NCBI GenBank assembly: GCA_001898995.1
Contig: MKVZ01000020.1
Coordinates: forward strand, 108,814 to 172,813
Direction: 5' to 3'
Length of the DNA: 64,000 nucleotides
From: Rhizobiales bacterium 63-22
Lineage (GTDB): Bacteria; Pseudomonadota; Alphaproteobacteria; Rhizobiales; Rhizobiaceae
Position 1 is the first letter of the stretch. Each line of letters starts with the position of its first letter. The position numbers and the translations under genes are program-made. Below the pieces are notes generated by a model. That model was not told the DNA's origin. It saw only the letters and a list, made by a program, of their open reading frames with translations, and did no database searches. Shown in pieces: positions 46,011-55,690 of this stretch.

Positions 46011-46972
46011 ACCGCTACCAACCGGCCCAACGCCCGACGCTCTATTTCATCGGCGTCACCACCGGCGCATCGTCGATCATGCGCGTTTTCCCCGCCTGGG
46101 CCGCGTTTCTGGGCCTCAAGGACGCGCAGATCGTCGGCATGGATTTCCCGCTCCACGCCGATCCCGCAGCCTATCGCGAAGCCGTCGCCTTCATCCGCGA
46201 CGATCCGATGTCGCTCGGCGCGCTCGTGACCACGCACAAGCTGGACCTGTTCGCCGCCTGCCGCGACATGTTCGACGAAATCGACCCTCACGCCGCGCTG
46301 ATGCACGAGACGAGCTGCATCTCCAAGCGCGACGGACGCCTGCGCTGCCACGCCAAGGACCCGATCTCGTCGGGCCTGTCGCTGGACGGCTTCCTGCCCG
46401 CCAACCATTTCGCCGAAACCGATGCGGAACTGCTGATGCTCGGGGCCGGCGGCTCCACCATCGCCATCACCTGGCATCTGATGCGCAAGGCCCGCGGCGC
46501 TGACGTTCCGTCGCGCATCGTCGTCAGCAACCGTTCGCAGCCCCGTCTCGACGAGATCGCGAAGGTCCACGCCCAGATTCCGACCGACGCGAAGGTCGAA
46601 TATGTGCTCGCCGACGCGCCCGGAAAGAACGACGCCCTGCTCGCCGGGCTGAAACCGGGTTCGCTCGTGGTCAACGCCACCGGCCTCGGCAAGGACGCAC
46701 CGGGCTCGCCGCTGACCGACGCCGCCCGGTTTCCCGAAAAGGGGATCGCCTGGGATCTCAACTATCGCGGCGACCTCGTCTTCCTGCGTCAGGCCCGCCT
46801 TCAGGAACAGGCCAGACATCTCCAGATCGAGGACGGCTGGACCTATTTCCTCTATGGCTGGACGCAGGTCATCGCGGAAGTCTTCGATGTGACGATCCCG
46901 TCTTCGGGGCCGGATTTCGACGAGATTTCGCGCATCGCCGACGAAGTCGGACGCCAGAAGCCGCAAGCTTAG
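46007..46972 (+). CDS. Shikimate dehydrogenase-like oxidoreductase
   Basis: A 321-residue AroE-fold protein, longer than the usual 270 residues. The N-terminal substrate motif reads LVTTHKLDLF where shikimate dehydrogenases have an NVTIPHK-type segment; the lysine is kept. KDPISSGLSLDGF stands in place of NTDG, keeping the Asp. The NADP loop MLGAGGSTIAI lies near 145. The changed pocket suggests a substrate other than shikimate, probably a polyol or cyclitol-like compound. ATG overlaps the aldolase stop (ATGA). Confidence 0.78.
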   Translation: MNRYQPAQRPTLYFIGVTTGASSIMRVFPAWAAFLGLKDAQIVGMDFPLHADPAAYREAVAFIRDDPMSLGALVTTHKLDLFAACRDMFDEIDPHAALMHETSCISKRDGRLRCHAKDPISSGLSLDGFLPANHFAETDAELLMLGAGGSTIAITWHLMRKARGADVPSRIVVSNRSQPRLDEIAKVHAQIPTDAKVEYVLADAPGKNDALLAGLKPGSLVVNATGLGKDAPGSPLTDAARFPEKGIAWDLNYRGDLVFLRQARLQEQARHLQIEDGWTYFLYGWTQVIAEVFDVTIPSSGPDFDEISRIADEVGRQKPQA

Positions 46973-46981
46973 GAGACGACG

Positions 46982-47932
46982 ATGCCGCGCATCCTGATCA
47001 CGCCCCGTTCGATGACCTCGTCGCCGCCGAAGGAATTGCGGCGGCTGGAGGAAGCCGGCTACGAACTCGTTTACGCCACGGCCGGTCAGACGCCGGGACC
47101 GGACGAACTCGCCGCCCTCCTGCCCGGCTGCGTCGGCTGGCTCGCGGGCGTGGAGACGGTGCCTGCGCATGTCGTCGAACAGGCGGCCGACCTGCGCGTC
47201 ATCTCCCGCAACGGCGTCGGGGTCGACAATCTGCCGCTCGCCGCCTGCGAGGCGCGCGGCGTCGTCGTCAAAAAGGCGGAAGGCGCGAACTCCATCGGCG
47301 TGGCGGAACTGGCCATCACGCTGATGCTGACCCTGATGCGGCGCATTCCGCAGATCGACCGAAGCGTCAAGTCCGGCGGCTGGCTGCGCGAGCGCGGCGC
47401 GGAGATGAGCGGACGGACCGTGGGCGTCGTCGGCATGGGAGCCATCGGCGGCCATGTGGCGCGGATCGTCAGCGCCATGGGCGCGAAGGTGATCGGATAC
47501 GATCCCTTCCCGCGCAATCCCGACCTGCATCCGGCGGTGTTCCGCTTCGCTTCGCTGGAGGAGCTTCTGTCCCAGTCGGACATCGTCAGCCTGCATGCGC
47601 CCGGCCGCGCCGACGGCGCGCCCCTGCTCGGCGCGGCGGAATTCGCCCGCATGCGCAACGGCGCGGTGATCGTCAACACCGCCCGCGCCGCGCTCGTGGA
47701 CGAGCCCGCTTTGCGCGTGGCGCTCGACAACGGACGCATCGGCGGATACGGGGCCGACGTGTTCCGCGCCGAGCCGCCCACGGATCTCGATCTCGCCGGC
47801 CATCCGCGCGTCGTCGCCACCAGCCATATCGGCGCGCTGACGGAGGAAAGCGTCAGCCGAGCGACGGAAATCGCGGTGGACAATCTGATCACAGCCCTCG
47901 CCGCGTTTGAGACCGAGGAAGCGGTGCAATGA
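46982..47932 (+). CDS. D-isomer-specific 2-hydroxyacid dehydrogenase
   Basis: A 316-residue NAD-dependent enzyme of the phosphoglycerate dehydrogenase-like group. VGVVGMGAIGGHVA near 143 binds NAD; the catalytic set is NTARAALVDE (Arg), FRAEPP (Glu) and SHIGALTEES (His). It interconverts a 2-hydroxy acid and a 2-keto acid. Its stop overlaps the next ATG (ATGA). In the cluster it may reduce or oxidise a sugar-acid intermediate. Confidence 0.87.
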   Translation: MPRILITPRSMTSSPPKELRRLEEAGYELVYATAGQTPGPDELAALLPGCVGWLAGVETVPAHVVEQAADLRVISRNGVGVDNLPLAACEARGVVVKKAEGANSIGVAELAITLMLTLMRRIPQIDRSVKSGGWLRERGAEMSGRTVGVVGMGAIGGHVARIVSAMGAKVIGYDPFPRNPDLHPAVFRFASLEELLSQSDIVSLHAPGRADGAPLLGAAEFARMRNGAVIVNTARAALVDEPALRVALDNGRIGGYGADVFRAEPPTDLDLAGHPRVVATSHIGALTEESVSRATEIAVDNLITALAAFETEEAVQ

Positions 47933-48846
47933 GCGACGCGCCCCTTTCCGCAAAGCCTTTCCATGGAACGCTTGCCGCCGCCCTTTCCGACGCCGTGCGG
48001 AAAACCGAAGCCTCCGGCGGCGCATCCATGTTCTGGCTCGGGCAGGCCGGCTTCGCGCTGGCTGCGGCGGGAAAGGTGGCGCTGATCGATCCCTATCTGT
48101 CCGACAGCCTTGCGGAGAAATATCGCGGAACCATCTACCCGCATGAGCGCATGATGGCCGCGCCGATCGCGCCCACGGAATTGCCGCGCCTCGATTTCGT
48201 CCTCCTCACACATCGGCATTCCGACCATATGGACCCGGGCACGCTGCCCGCCCTCGCCCGCGCCTATCCCGAAGCGCGCTTCATCTTCCCGGAAGCCGAG
48301 CGCGCGGAAGCCGTCCGGCGCAGCGGACTGACCGACGAGGACCCGCGATTGATCGGCGTGGATGCCGGCGCGAAACTGGAGCCGGCTCCGGGATGGTCAT
48401 TGACGGTCTTTCCGGCCGCCCATGAGGAGCCGGAAACCGACGCAGCCAGCCGTCATCGCTTTCTCGGCTATGGTGTAGAGATGGCTGGCATGCGCCTGTG
48501 GCATTCGGGCGACTGCGTCCCGTTTCCGGGGCTGGCCGAGCGCGTACGGGCCTTCCATCCCGACGTGGCCCTGCTGCCGGTCAATGGCCGCGACCCGGTG
48601 CTGCGCGCGGCGGGCGTGCCGGGCAATTTCACCCTCGACGAAGCCATCGCCATGACGCGGAAGACCGGCGCGCGGCAGCTTCTGGCCCATCATTACGGCA
48701 TGTTCGCTTTCAACACCTGCTCGGAGTCGCTGATCGACGCGGCCGGGCGGCGCGAGCGCGATATTTTTGTCTCCCGAGCCCGGACCGGCGTCGTCTATGA
48801 TGCCGCTCTACGATCGGCGCACGACTCGGGGACACCACATGGATAA
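47929..48846 (+). CDS. UlaG-like metallo-beta-lactamase-fold hydrolase
   Basis: A 305-residue metallohydrolase. Metal ligands are seen in LTHRHSDHMDPG (about 90-100), AAHEEP, LWHSGDC and LLAHHYGMF. The start MFWLGQAGFALAAAG and the ligand pattern fit the L-ascorbate-6-phosphate lactonase group. This makes a sugar-lactone hydrolase the best guess. The last 8 nt overlap the regulator start. Confidence 0.83.
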   Translation: MSDAPLSAKPFHGTLAAALSDAVRKTEASGGASMFWLGQAGFALAAAGKVALIDPYLSDSLAEKYRGTIYPHERMMAAPIAPTELPRLDFVLLTHRHSDHMDPGTLPALARAYPEARFIFPEAERAEAVRRSGLTDEDPRLIGVDAGAKLEPAPGWSLTVFPAAHEEPETDAASRHRFLGYGVEMAGMRLWHSGDCVPFPGLAERVRAFHPDVALLPVNGRDPVLRAAGVPGNFTLDEAIAMTRKTGARQLLAHHYGMFAFNTCSESLIDAAGRRERDIFVSRARTGVVYDAALRSAHDSGTPHG

Positions 48847-49732
48847 CGTCAAACAGAACGATCAGGCCTTTCCCAATAATACCGGAGACATCCTCAGCCT
48901 TATCCGGGAGGCACTCGAAACCCTGCGCCGCTCCGACCGCAAGGTGGCCGAGCTGGTTCTGAACGACCCGTCCCGCATCCTCAACGCCACCGTGGCCGAA
49001 ACCGCGGAACTGGCCGAGGTCAGCCAGCCCACGGTGATCCGGTTCTGCTCGGCGATCGGCTGCGACGGCTTCAGCGACCTGAAGCTCCGCCTCGCCCACA
49101 GCCTGGCGCTGGGCACGCCGGCGACCCATTCGGTCATTTCCGAGGACGATGCGCCGCAGGTCATCGCCAGCAAGATTTTCGACTATACCATCACCAGTCT
49201 CGACTGGGCCCGACGCCAGCTCGACCATCGGCAATTGTCGATGGCGGTAGAGATGCTGAGCGCGGCGCGGCGCATCGAATTCTTCGGCTTCGGCGCTTCG
49301 GGCGTGGTCGCCATCGACGCCCAGCAGAAATTTCCGCTTTTCGACGTACCGGTCGGCGCGGAGCGCGACCTGCACCAGATGATGATGCTCGCCGGCATGA
49401 TGAGCGAAGGCGACGTGGCGGTGGTCATCTCCAACACCGCCTCCACCACCTCGCTGATCGAGATCGCCGATCTGGCGCGCCAGCACGGCGCACGCGTGCT
49501 CGGCCTTCTCGGAACACGCGGGCCGCTGGCCGAGCATTGCGACGTGGTGCTGGTGCTCGAAACGCTCGACAACACCGACATCTACACCCCGACCATATCC
49601 CGTCTCGCCGCGCTGGTGGCCATCGACATCCTGTCGACGGCCGTGGCGCTGCGGCGCGACATCCGCCACGCGGACCGTTTCAAGCGCATGAAGCAGCATC
49701 TCGCCCAGTTGCGAACGCGCGACCAACCATAA
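48839..49732 (+). CDS. MurR/RpiR-family transcriptional regulator
   Basis: A 297-residue regulator. The N-terminal helix-turn-helix domain spans about 15-90 (LRRSDRKVAELVLNDPS, then ELAEVSQPTVIRFC). A SIS sugar-phosphate-binding domain follows at about 130-260 (RIEFFGFGASGVVAIDAQ, then SNTASTTSLIEIADLA). It lies within the operon after the lactonase-like gene. It is the natural candidate to bind the repeated GTAGTGAAATTAC motif in the divergent promoter region and respond to a phosphorylated intermediate. Confidence 0.9.
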   Translation: MDNVKQNDQAFPNNTGDILSLIREALETLRRSDRKVAELVLNDPSRILNATVAETAELAEVSQPTVIRFCSAIGCDGFSDLKLRLAHSLALGTPATHSVISEDDAPQVIASKIFDYTITSLDWARRQLDHRQLSMAVEMLSAARRIEFFGFGASGVVAIDAQQKFPLFDVPVGAERDLHQMMMLAGMMSEGDVAVVISNTASTTSLIEIADLARQHGARVLGLLGTRGPLAEHCDVVLVLETLDNTDIYTPTISRLAALVAIDILSTAVALRRDIRHADRFKRMKQHLAQLRTRDQP

Positions 49733-49747
49733 AGCAGGAGAAAGAAA

Positions 49748-50461
49748 ATGGCCCCCCGCACCTTGTCGCCGCGCGATCTGGCGCAAATGATCGACATCAG
49801 CGCCGTGCAAGCCTTCCATACGGAAGCCGACGTGCGCGATGTGGCGGCCGTGGGGCTGGCCGAGGGCTTCATCGCCGTCCATGCCTTGCCGAACTTCACC
49901 GCGCTTCTGTCCGAATTGCTGCCGCGCGAGAGCGGCGTTCTGGTTGGCGGCCCGATCGGCTTTCCCTCGGGCGGCAGCCTCACTGCGGTCAAGCTGGCCG
50001 AGGCGCGCGGATTGGTCGAAGCCGGCGCGGCCGAGGTCGACCTGATGATGAATATCGGCCGTCTCAAATCCGGCGACGACGCCTATGTGGCGCGCGAAAT
50101 CGCCGCCGTCATCGCCGAAGTCGCGCCGGTTCCGGTCAAGGTGATCATCGAAGTCTCCCGTCTCACCGACGCCGAAATCCGCCGTGCCGCCCGGTTGGTC
50201 GCAGCGGCCGGCGCGGCCTTCGTCAAGACCGGCACCGGCTGGACCGGCCTGCCGACGACGCCCGACCACGTGCGGCTGATCCGCGAGGCGGCAGGTCCCG
50301 AAATCGGCGTGAAAGCGTCGGGCGGCTTACGCGACCTCGACACGGTGGCGCGGATGGTCGCGGCGGGCGTCACGCGTTTCGGCGTCAACACGCAGGTGGC
50401 CCGCGAACTGGTGGCCCAATGCCGCGCGCTACCGGGCGGTGTGCTGGCCATTCCAGAATAA
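49748..50461 (+). CDS. Deoxyribose-phosphate aldolase family protein (DeoC-like)
   Basis: A 237-residue class I aldolase with a TIM barrel. AEVDLMMNIGRLKSG near 97, the probable Schiff-base Lys in AFVKTGTGW near 160, and GVKASGGLRD near 185 match the DeoC order. Divergence from true DeoC and the operon context suggest another 2-deoxy or ketose phosphate as substrate. It precedes the kinase gene by 54 nt. Confidence 0.82.
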   Translation: MAPRTLSPRDLAQMIDISAVQAFHTEADVRDVAAVGLAEGFIAVHALPNFTALLSELLPRESGVLVGGPIGFPSGGSLTAVKLAEARGLVEAGAAEVDLMMNIGRLKSGDDAYVAREIAAVIAEVAPVPVKVIIEVSRLTDAEIRRAARLVAAAGAAFVKTGTGWTGLPTTPDHVRLIREAAGPEIGVKASGGLRDLDTVARMVAAGVTRFGVNTQVARELVAQCRALPGGVLAIPE

Positions 50462-50515
50462 GCGCCACACGGCGCTTTCAATCGAAACCGGAAATCTCGG
50501 CGGGAGGCCGAAGAG

Positions 50516-52051
50516 ATGAAAGAACTCGTCCTCGCATGCGATCTCGGGACGGGCGGGCTGAAGGGCGCGGTCTTCGCCGCCGACGGCGAACGCCTCGCCG
50601 AAACCTTCGAGCATTATCCGACCTATTATCCGGGGCCTTCGCTGCACGAGCAAAAGCCGGCCGAATGGTGGGACGCCCTCGTCCGCGCCATGAACACGCT
50701 GCTCAAGCAAGGCGCGGCGGCGGGCTTTTCCGCCGGCGATATCAAGGCGATCAGCCTGTCAGGGCATAGTCTGGGCTGCATTCCCGTCGATGAGGAGGGC
50801 GCATTGTTGCAGGACGCCGTTCCGCTCTGGTCGGACGGGCGGGCGCAGGACATGGCGCGGTGTTTCTTCCGCACCGTCGATGAGGACGGCTGGTATCTGC
50901 GCACCGGCAACGGTTTTCCTGCTCCGCTCTATCCACTGTTCAAGATCATGTGGCTGCGCGAGCATCGGCCGGAAATCTTCGCCCGCACGCACCGCATCCT
51001 CGGGACCAAGGACTATCTCAACCATCTTATGACCGGCCGGATAGCCACGGACCCGTCCTATGCGTCGGGCTCGGGCTGCTACGATCTCCTGCAAGGCGAT
51101 TACGCCGCCGATGTTCTTTCCGCCGCTGGACTGGCGGTCGACCTGCTGCCTCCGGTCACGCCTTCCGCATCCGTCGTTGGTCCCTTGCTGCCCGAACCGG
51201 CGGCAGCGCTCGGCCTGCACCCCGGAACGGCGGTGGTCGCCGGCGGCGTGGACAATTCCTGCATGGCGCTCGGCGCGCAGACCTTCGAGGACGGCGATCT
51301 ATTCTCCTCCATGGGCTCGTCGAGCTGGCTGACCATCTCCGCCCCGCGACCCGTGCTCGACACGCGCATCCGCTCTTACGCCTTCGCGCATCTCGCGCCC
51401 GGGCAGTTCATTTCGGCCACCTCGATCTTCTCGTCCGGCACGACCATGGACTGGGCGCGTAATCGCGTGCTCGGGGACACGGCCAGCCTCGCCGAACTCG
51501 AAGCCTGCGCCGCCGCTTCGCCTCCCGGCGCGCGCGGATTGCTGATGGCTCCAACGCTCGGCGGCGGCACTTCGCTCGAAGGCGGCGCGGAGGTGCGCGG
51601 CGCTTATCTCGGCTTGTCGCTCGACCACGACCGTTCCGACCTCGTCCGCGCCGCCTATGAGGGCGTCTCCTATGGCCTGCGCGTGGCACTGGACGCGCTG
51701 CGCGGCATGACCGCCATCGGCGATTCGATGGTGGCGGTGGGCGGCGGCGCGAAAAGCAGTTTCTGGCGTCAAATCCTCGCCGACATCCTCGATATCGACG
51801 TGGTCAAGACGTCGGTTGATCAGGAGGCCGCGACCCTCGGCGCGGCCGCCGTCGCCTTTCGGGCAATGGACCTCTGGTCCGACTTCACGCCGATCCGATC
51901 GATTCACAAGGTCGAATCCGTGTCGCGTCCGCAAGCCGCCACCCGCGACCTCTACGCCGCCGGCCTCGGAGCCTATCGCGTTGCCGCCGACCAGCAGCGC
52001 GCGCTCTCGCAGCAACTGCAAGCCTATCGCTTGATCCGCGCCGCCGGATGA
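50516..52051 (+). CDS. FGGY-family carbohydrate kinase (xylulokinase-like)
   Basis: A 511-residue sugar kinase. ACDLGTGGLKGAVF near 8 is the phosphate-1 loop; SLSGHSLG near 80, VAGGVDNSCMALGA near 240 and MVAVGGGAKSSFWRQILADI near 405 are the other FGGY motifs. It phosphorylates a ketose, polyol or related sugar before aldol cleavage; the DeoC-type aldolase just upstream is the likely next step. The specific sugar is not readable. Confidence 0.88.
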   Translation: MKELVLACDLGTGGLKGAVFAADGERLAETFEHYPTYYPGPSLHEQKPAEWWDALVRAMNTLLKQGAAAGFSAGDIKAISLSGHSLGCIPVDEEGALLQDAVPLWSDGRAQDMARCFFRTVDEDGWYLRTGNGFPAPLYPLFKIMWLREHRPEIFARTHRILGTKDYLNHLMTGRIATDPSYASGSGCYDLLQGDYAADVLSAAGLAVDLLPPVTPSASVVGPLLPEPAAALGLHPGTAVVAGGVDNSCMALGAQTFEDGDLFSSMGSSSWLTISAPRPVLDTRIRSYAFAHLAPGQFISATSIFSSGTTMDWARNRVLGDTASLAELEACAAASPPGARGLLMAPTLGGGTSLEGGAEVRGAYLGLSLDHDRSDLVRAAYEGVSYGLRVALDALRGMTAIGDSMVAVGGGAKSSFWRQILADILDIDVVKTSVDQEAATLGAAAVAFRAMDLWSDFTPIRSIHKVESVSRPQAATRDLYAAGLGAYRVAADQQRALSQQLQAYRLIRAAG

Positions 52052-52088
52052 ATCCGATCTTTTCTTGTCCATGTGGAGGAGTTTCACC

Positions 52089-52847
52089 ATGACATCGCCA
52101 ATCGACAGCTTCACGTCCAATCTCTTCGCCGGCCAGACCGTCTATGTCAGCGGCGGCACCAGCGGCATCGGACTGGCCATCGCCACCGGCTTCGCCCGTC
52201 TCGGCGCGGCGGTGATCGCCGCCGGCAGTTCCGCCGCCAAGATCGCGCGGCTCAGCGCCGAACCACCGGTCGCCGGCATGCGCTTCGTGCAACTGAACGT
52301 CACCGATCGAAACGCCGTCGGCAAGGCTTTCGACGGACTGAAGCGGCTGGACGTGCTCGTCAACGCGGCCGGCATCGCCCGTCCCGACAAGGAATATGAG
52401 CGGGAGACGTTTCAGGAGGTCATGGAGATCAACCTGAACAGCGTCATGTGGCTGAGCAGCGCCGCAAGGCCGCTTCTGGCCGCGCAGGGCGGCACGATCA
52501 TCAACACCGCGTCGATGCTGAGCTATCTGACGGACGTCGCCGTGCCGGCCTATGGCGCGAGCAAGGCCGGCCTGCTCGGCCTGACGCGGCATCTCGCCCA
52601 CGCATGGGCCAGGGACGGCATCCGCGTGAACGCCGTCACGCCGGGCTATATCGCCACGGACATGACGACCGGCTTGCAGGAAGACGCGGCGCTAACCGGC
52701 CGTATCCTGCATCGCTGCGCCATCAAGCGCTGGGGCACGCCGGACGATATCGTCGGAGCGGCCGTTTTTCTGGCTTCGCCCGCTGCCGCCTATGTGACGG
52801 CGACCGACATCGCGGTCGATGGCGGCTTCGTCAGCGGCGGCTTCTGA
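52089..52847 (+). CDS. Short-chain dehydrogenase/reductase
   Basis: A 252-residue SDR. VSGGTSGIGLAIATG near 20, NAAG near 97, Ser in NTASML and the YGASKAG pair near 156 are present. GGAGG precedes ATG 52089. It is a second SDR of the operon, with a different pocket from the one at 43937, so the two probably act at separate steps. It lies 37 nt after the kinase gene. Confidence 0.88.
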   Translation: MTSPIDSFTSNLFAGQTVYVSGGTSGIGLAIATGFARLGAAVIAAGSSAAKIARLSAEPPVAGMRFVQLNVTDRNAVGKAFDGLKRLDVLVNAAGIARPDKEYERETFQEVMEINLNSVMWLSSAARPLLAAQGGTIINTASMLSYLTDVAVPAYGASKAGLLGLTRHLAHAWARDGIRVNAVTPGYIATDMTTGLQEDAALTGRILHRCAIKRWGTPDDIVGAAVFLASPAAAYVTATDIAVDGGFVSGGF

Positions 52848-52889
52848 TCCGTCGCCGGCGATCTTCCCGCACAAAGAATGGGGACGACC

Positions 52890-53888
52890 ATGAGCGAAGT
52901 TTTACCCACCACGCACCGTGTCTGGGCATGGCGCGAAAAAGGCGAGCCGCAGACACTTCGATCGGAACTCCGTCCTCTCCCCGAACCGGGACCAGATGAC
53001 GTATTGGTGGCCAATCGGACCATCGGCCTCAATCCGGTGGACTGGAAAATGATCGCCTGGGGCAATCCCGCTTGGACGCCGGGCCGCGTTCCGGGCGTGG
53101 ACGGCGTCGGCGTCATCGTATCCGTCGGGCGGAATGTGCGCCTGCCTGTCGGCCTGCGCGTCGCTTACCATCAATCCCTCGCACGCGACGGCAGTTTCGC
53201 TGAATTCACGCTTGCCGATGCGCGGGGGATTATTCCCATTCCCGATTCCGTCGATAACGTAACGGCGGCCGCCCTACCCTGTCCCGCTTTGACCGCCTGG
53301 CAAGCGCTTGAGAAGGTTCCACCTTGCGATGACAGTCGCGATATCCTTGTTGTGGGCGCCGGCGGAGCCGTTGGCCTGTTTCTTTCGCAATTGGCCCTCA
53401 GGCGGCGCTGGCGGGTATGGGTTACAGCCTCACCCGCACACAACCAGAGACTGTTATCTCTTGGTGTCAGCGGTGTGTTCGATTATTGTACGGATGACTG
53501 GCGCAAACGGCTTCAGAACATGCTCGGCCCCCGCAAACTTCATGCGGTCTTCGATACAGTGAGCGGCAGACACGCTTCGTCCTTGGCATCCATGATAGGC
53601 TATAATGGTCATCTTATCTGTATTCAGGACCGGATAGATGAAAATCCACTGGCTCCCTTCACTACTGCGATTTCTCTGCACGAAGTGGCACTCAACAGCA
53701 TATATATGTACGCTGCGGAAGAGGATTGGCGTGATTGGCGCGATGCAGGAGCCTCGCTCTTCGATATGTGCTCCCGTGAAAATCTGGAAATACCGGTTAT
53801 TGAAACATTCGAGTTTTCGGTATTGCCAACGGCATTATCGCGGATAAAAAATAAACTAAACTCTGGTAAATCCGTTGTTTGCCTATAG
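52890..53888 (+). CDS. MDR-type NAD(P)H oxidoreductase (quinone oxidoreductase-like)
   Basis: A 332-residue medium-chain dehydrogenase. It lacks zinc-binding cysteines in the catalytic site; the cofactor loop reads [17 protein letters not shown] near 147. [12 protein letters not shown] and the N-terminal GROES-like fold are typical. I start at MSEVLPTTH with GGGGA upstream; an ATG 12 nt earlier is possible. The second half is visibly richer in A+T than the genes to its left, and it ends where the island begins, so it may mark the boundary. Confidence 0.82.
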
Positions 53889-53923
53889 GGCCGGATAGCG
53901 CCTCAGGAGGTATTTGTTTTCAA

Positions 53924-55670
53924 TCAGAGCGGCGCAAGGATACGAGACAAAGTCGTATAATTACGCCAGAACGCAAAAACCCGTCGCTGGAGAGCGACGG
54001 GTTTTTTGGTTTTCTGGTTGCGGGGGCTGGCTTTGGCTGCTGGCATAAAACCGGGTTGCCTTTGGGTTTCCTCGGCCTTCGCGAAGTCGAGAATACCGAA
54101 CAACTCGCCGCGTAAGGTGGCGTGAACCCCGCCGCGCTTGGCTCCCGGCGTGAGGATGATTTCCCCGATGAGCGAGCGCAGGGCCTCCGCCGCCTGCCTG
54201 CCGCCGTCCGGGTCGCTGAGGGCGTCGGACAGGCGCTCGACGCGGCGGCGATAGAGATCGGCAAGCTTAGGGTGAATGTCCGGCATATCGGCAGGCGCTT
54301 GCGCTAGGCGGTTGGCGATTTCCGCCTTCTGCCGCTCAAGATCGTCCATACGGGCTTTCATGCTCGGCTGATACATGCCGTCCTCGATGGCGGCGATGAC
54401 CCCTGCGATGGCCCTTCTCGAACTTGGCAAGCGCCTTCCGGTCGGTCTGTGCCCGTACGCGCCGGTCGCGGTTCAGCCGGTTCATTTCATCCGTATAGGC
54501 ATGGACGGCTTCCGCAACCGCTTCCGACGACACAAGCCGCTCTTTCAGGCCGGTTAGCACACGCGCCTCGATCCTGTCGCGGGTGATGGAGCGGCCATTG
54601 TCGCAGGTGCCGCGCCGGTGATGGTTGAGGCAGGCATAACGGTTCGGCGTAATGATGCCGATCTTACCTCCGCAGCATCCGCAGGTGAGAAGGCCGGAAA
54701 AAAGATAAATCGGACGGTTCGCCAGATGCACGCGCTTCATACGGCCTTCCAGCGTGTTGGCAGGATTGGAGCCGAAGATAGCCGATATCTGCTTCCGGCG
54801 AGCACGGGCAGCATTCCACAGTTCATCGTCCACAATGCGCAGATGCGGAACTTCCGTCCTGATCCATGCGCTTTCCGGATTGATGCGCGACACGCGCTTG
54901 CCGGTGGACGGGTCCTTGATAAACCGTAGTCGGTTCCAGACAAGGACACCGGCATAAAGCTCGTTGTTGACGATACCGGTTCCTCGGTTGACGTGACCGC
55001 GAATGCTGGTGTCTCCCCATGCACGGCCGAGCGGGCCGGGAATGCCGTCGCGGTTCAAATCAACGGCAATCGCCTTCGGGCTTTTGCCGGAAGCGAACTC
55101 CTTGAAGATGCAGCGGATGGTGTCGGCTTCTTCGGGAATGATTTCCCGGTCGCCCCGGATCGGCTCGCCGTTGGCGTCCAGCTTCTTTACGACACGATAG
55201 CCGTAGCAAAGGCCGCCGCCCGCCTTGCCCTTCCCCACCCTGCCCCGAAGGCCGCGATGGGTCTTCATCGCAAGGTCTTTCAGGAACAGCGCGTTCATCG
55301 TGCCTTTCAGGCCGACATGAAGCTCGGAGATTTCCCCCTCGACCAAGGTGACAATGGTGACGCCCGCGAATTTCAGATGCTTGTAAAGTGTGGCAACGTC
55401 CGCCTGATCGCGGCTGATGCGGTCCAGCGCCTCGGCCAGCAATATCTTGAACTCGCCGCGCTGTGCATCCCTCACAAGCCGCTGGATGCCGGAGCGCAGG
55501 ATCGTGCTTGCTCCTGATATGGCGGCGTCCTCATAGGAACCGACGATCTGCCCGCGCTCCCGGCCCGCATGTTCCCGGCAAAGCCGGAACTGGTCTTCAA
55601 TCGACGCCTCGCTCTGTTTGTCGGAAGAATAGCGGGCGTAAAGGGCGGTGCGGGACACAAGTCCGGACAT
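53924..55670 (-). pseudogene. Large serine recombinase, frameshifted
   Basis: The N-terminal resolvase domain begins TALYARYSSDKQSEASIEDQ and has the GSYEDAAISGAS segment. A recombinase domain and a zinc ribbon-like LLTCGCCGGKIGI near 330 follow. The frame is lost at a run of three C (54412-54414): in frame 1 the protein reads KFEKGHRRG and stops early, while one base less restores KFEKAIAGVIAAIEDG and a coiled-coil C-terminus through 53924. It is either a true frameshift or a sequencing slip. GGAG precedes the ATG at 55670. It is the likely mobility gene of the island. Confidence 0.85.
53976..54007. terminator. Rho-independent terminator
   Basis: AAAACCCGTCGCT pairs with AGCGACGGGTTTT around a GGAG loop and is followed by a T-run on the plus strand. 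The A-run on the other side lets it work in both directions. It lies after the oxidoreductase gene and within the last codons of the recombinase frame, so part of that frame may be non-coding. Confidence 0.75.
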
Positions 55671-55690
55671 AGGGCGGTTCTCCATTCGGT

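Noticed and set aside
45629..48025. A 798-codon minus-strand frame opposite the sugar operon
   Set aside because: Four genes with family motifs and overlapping starts lie on the plus strand; the reverse frame has no recognisable domain.
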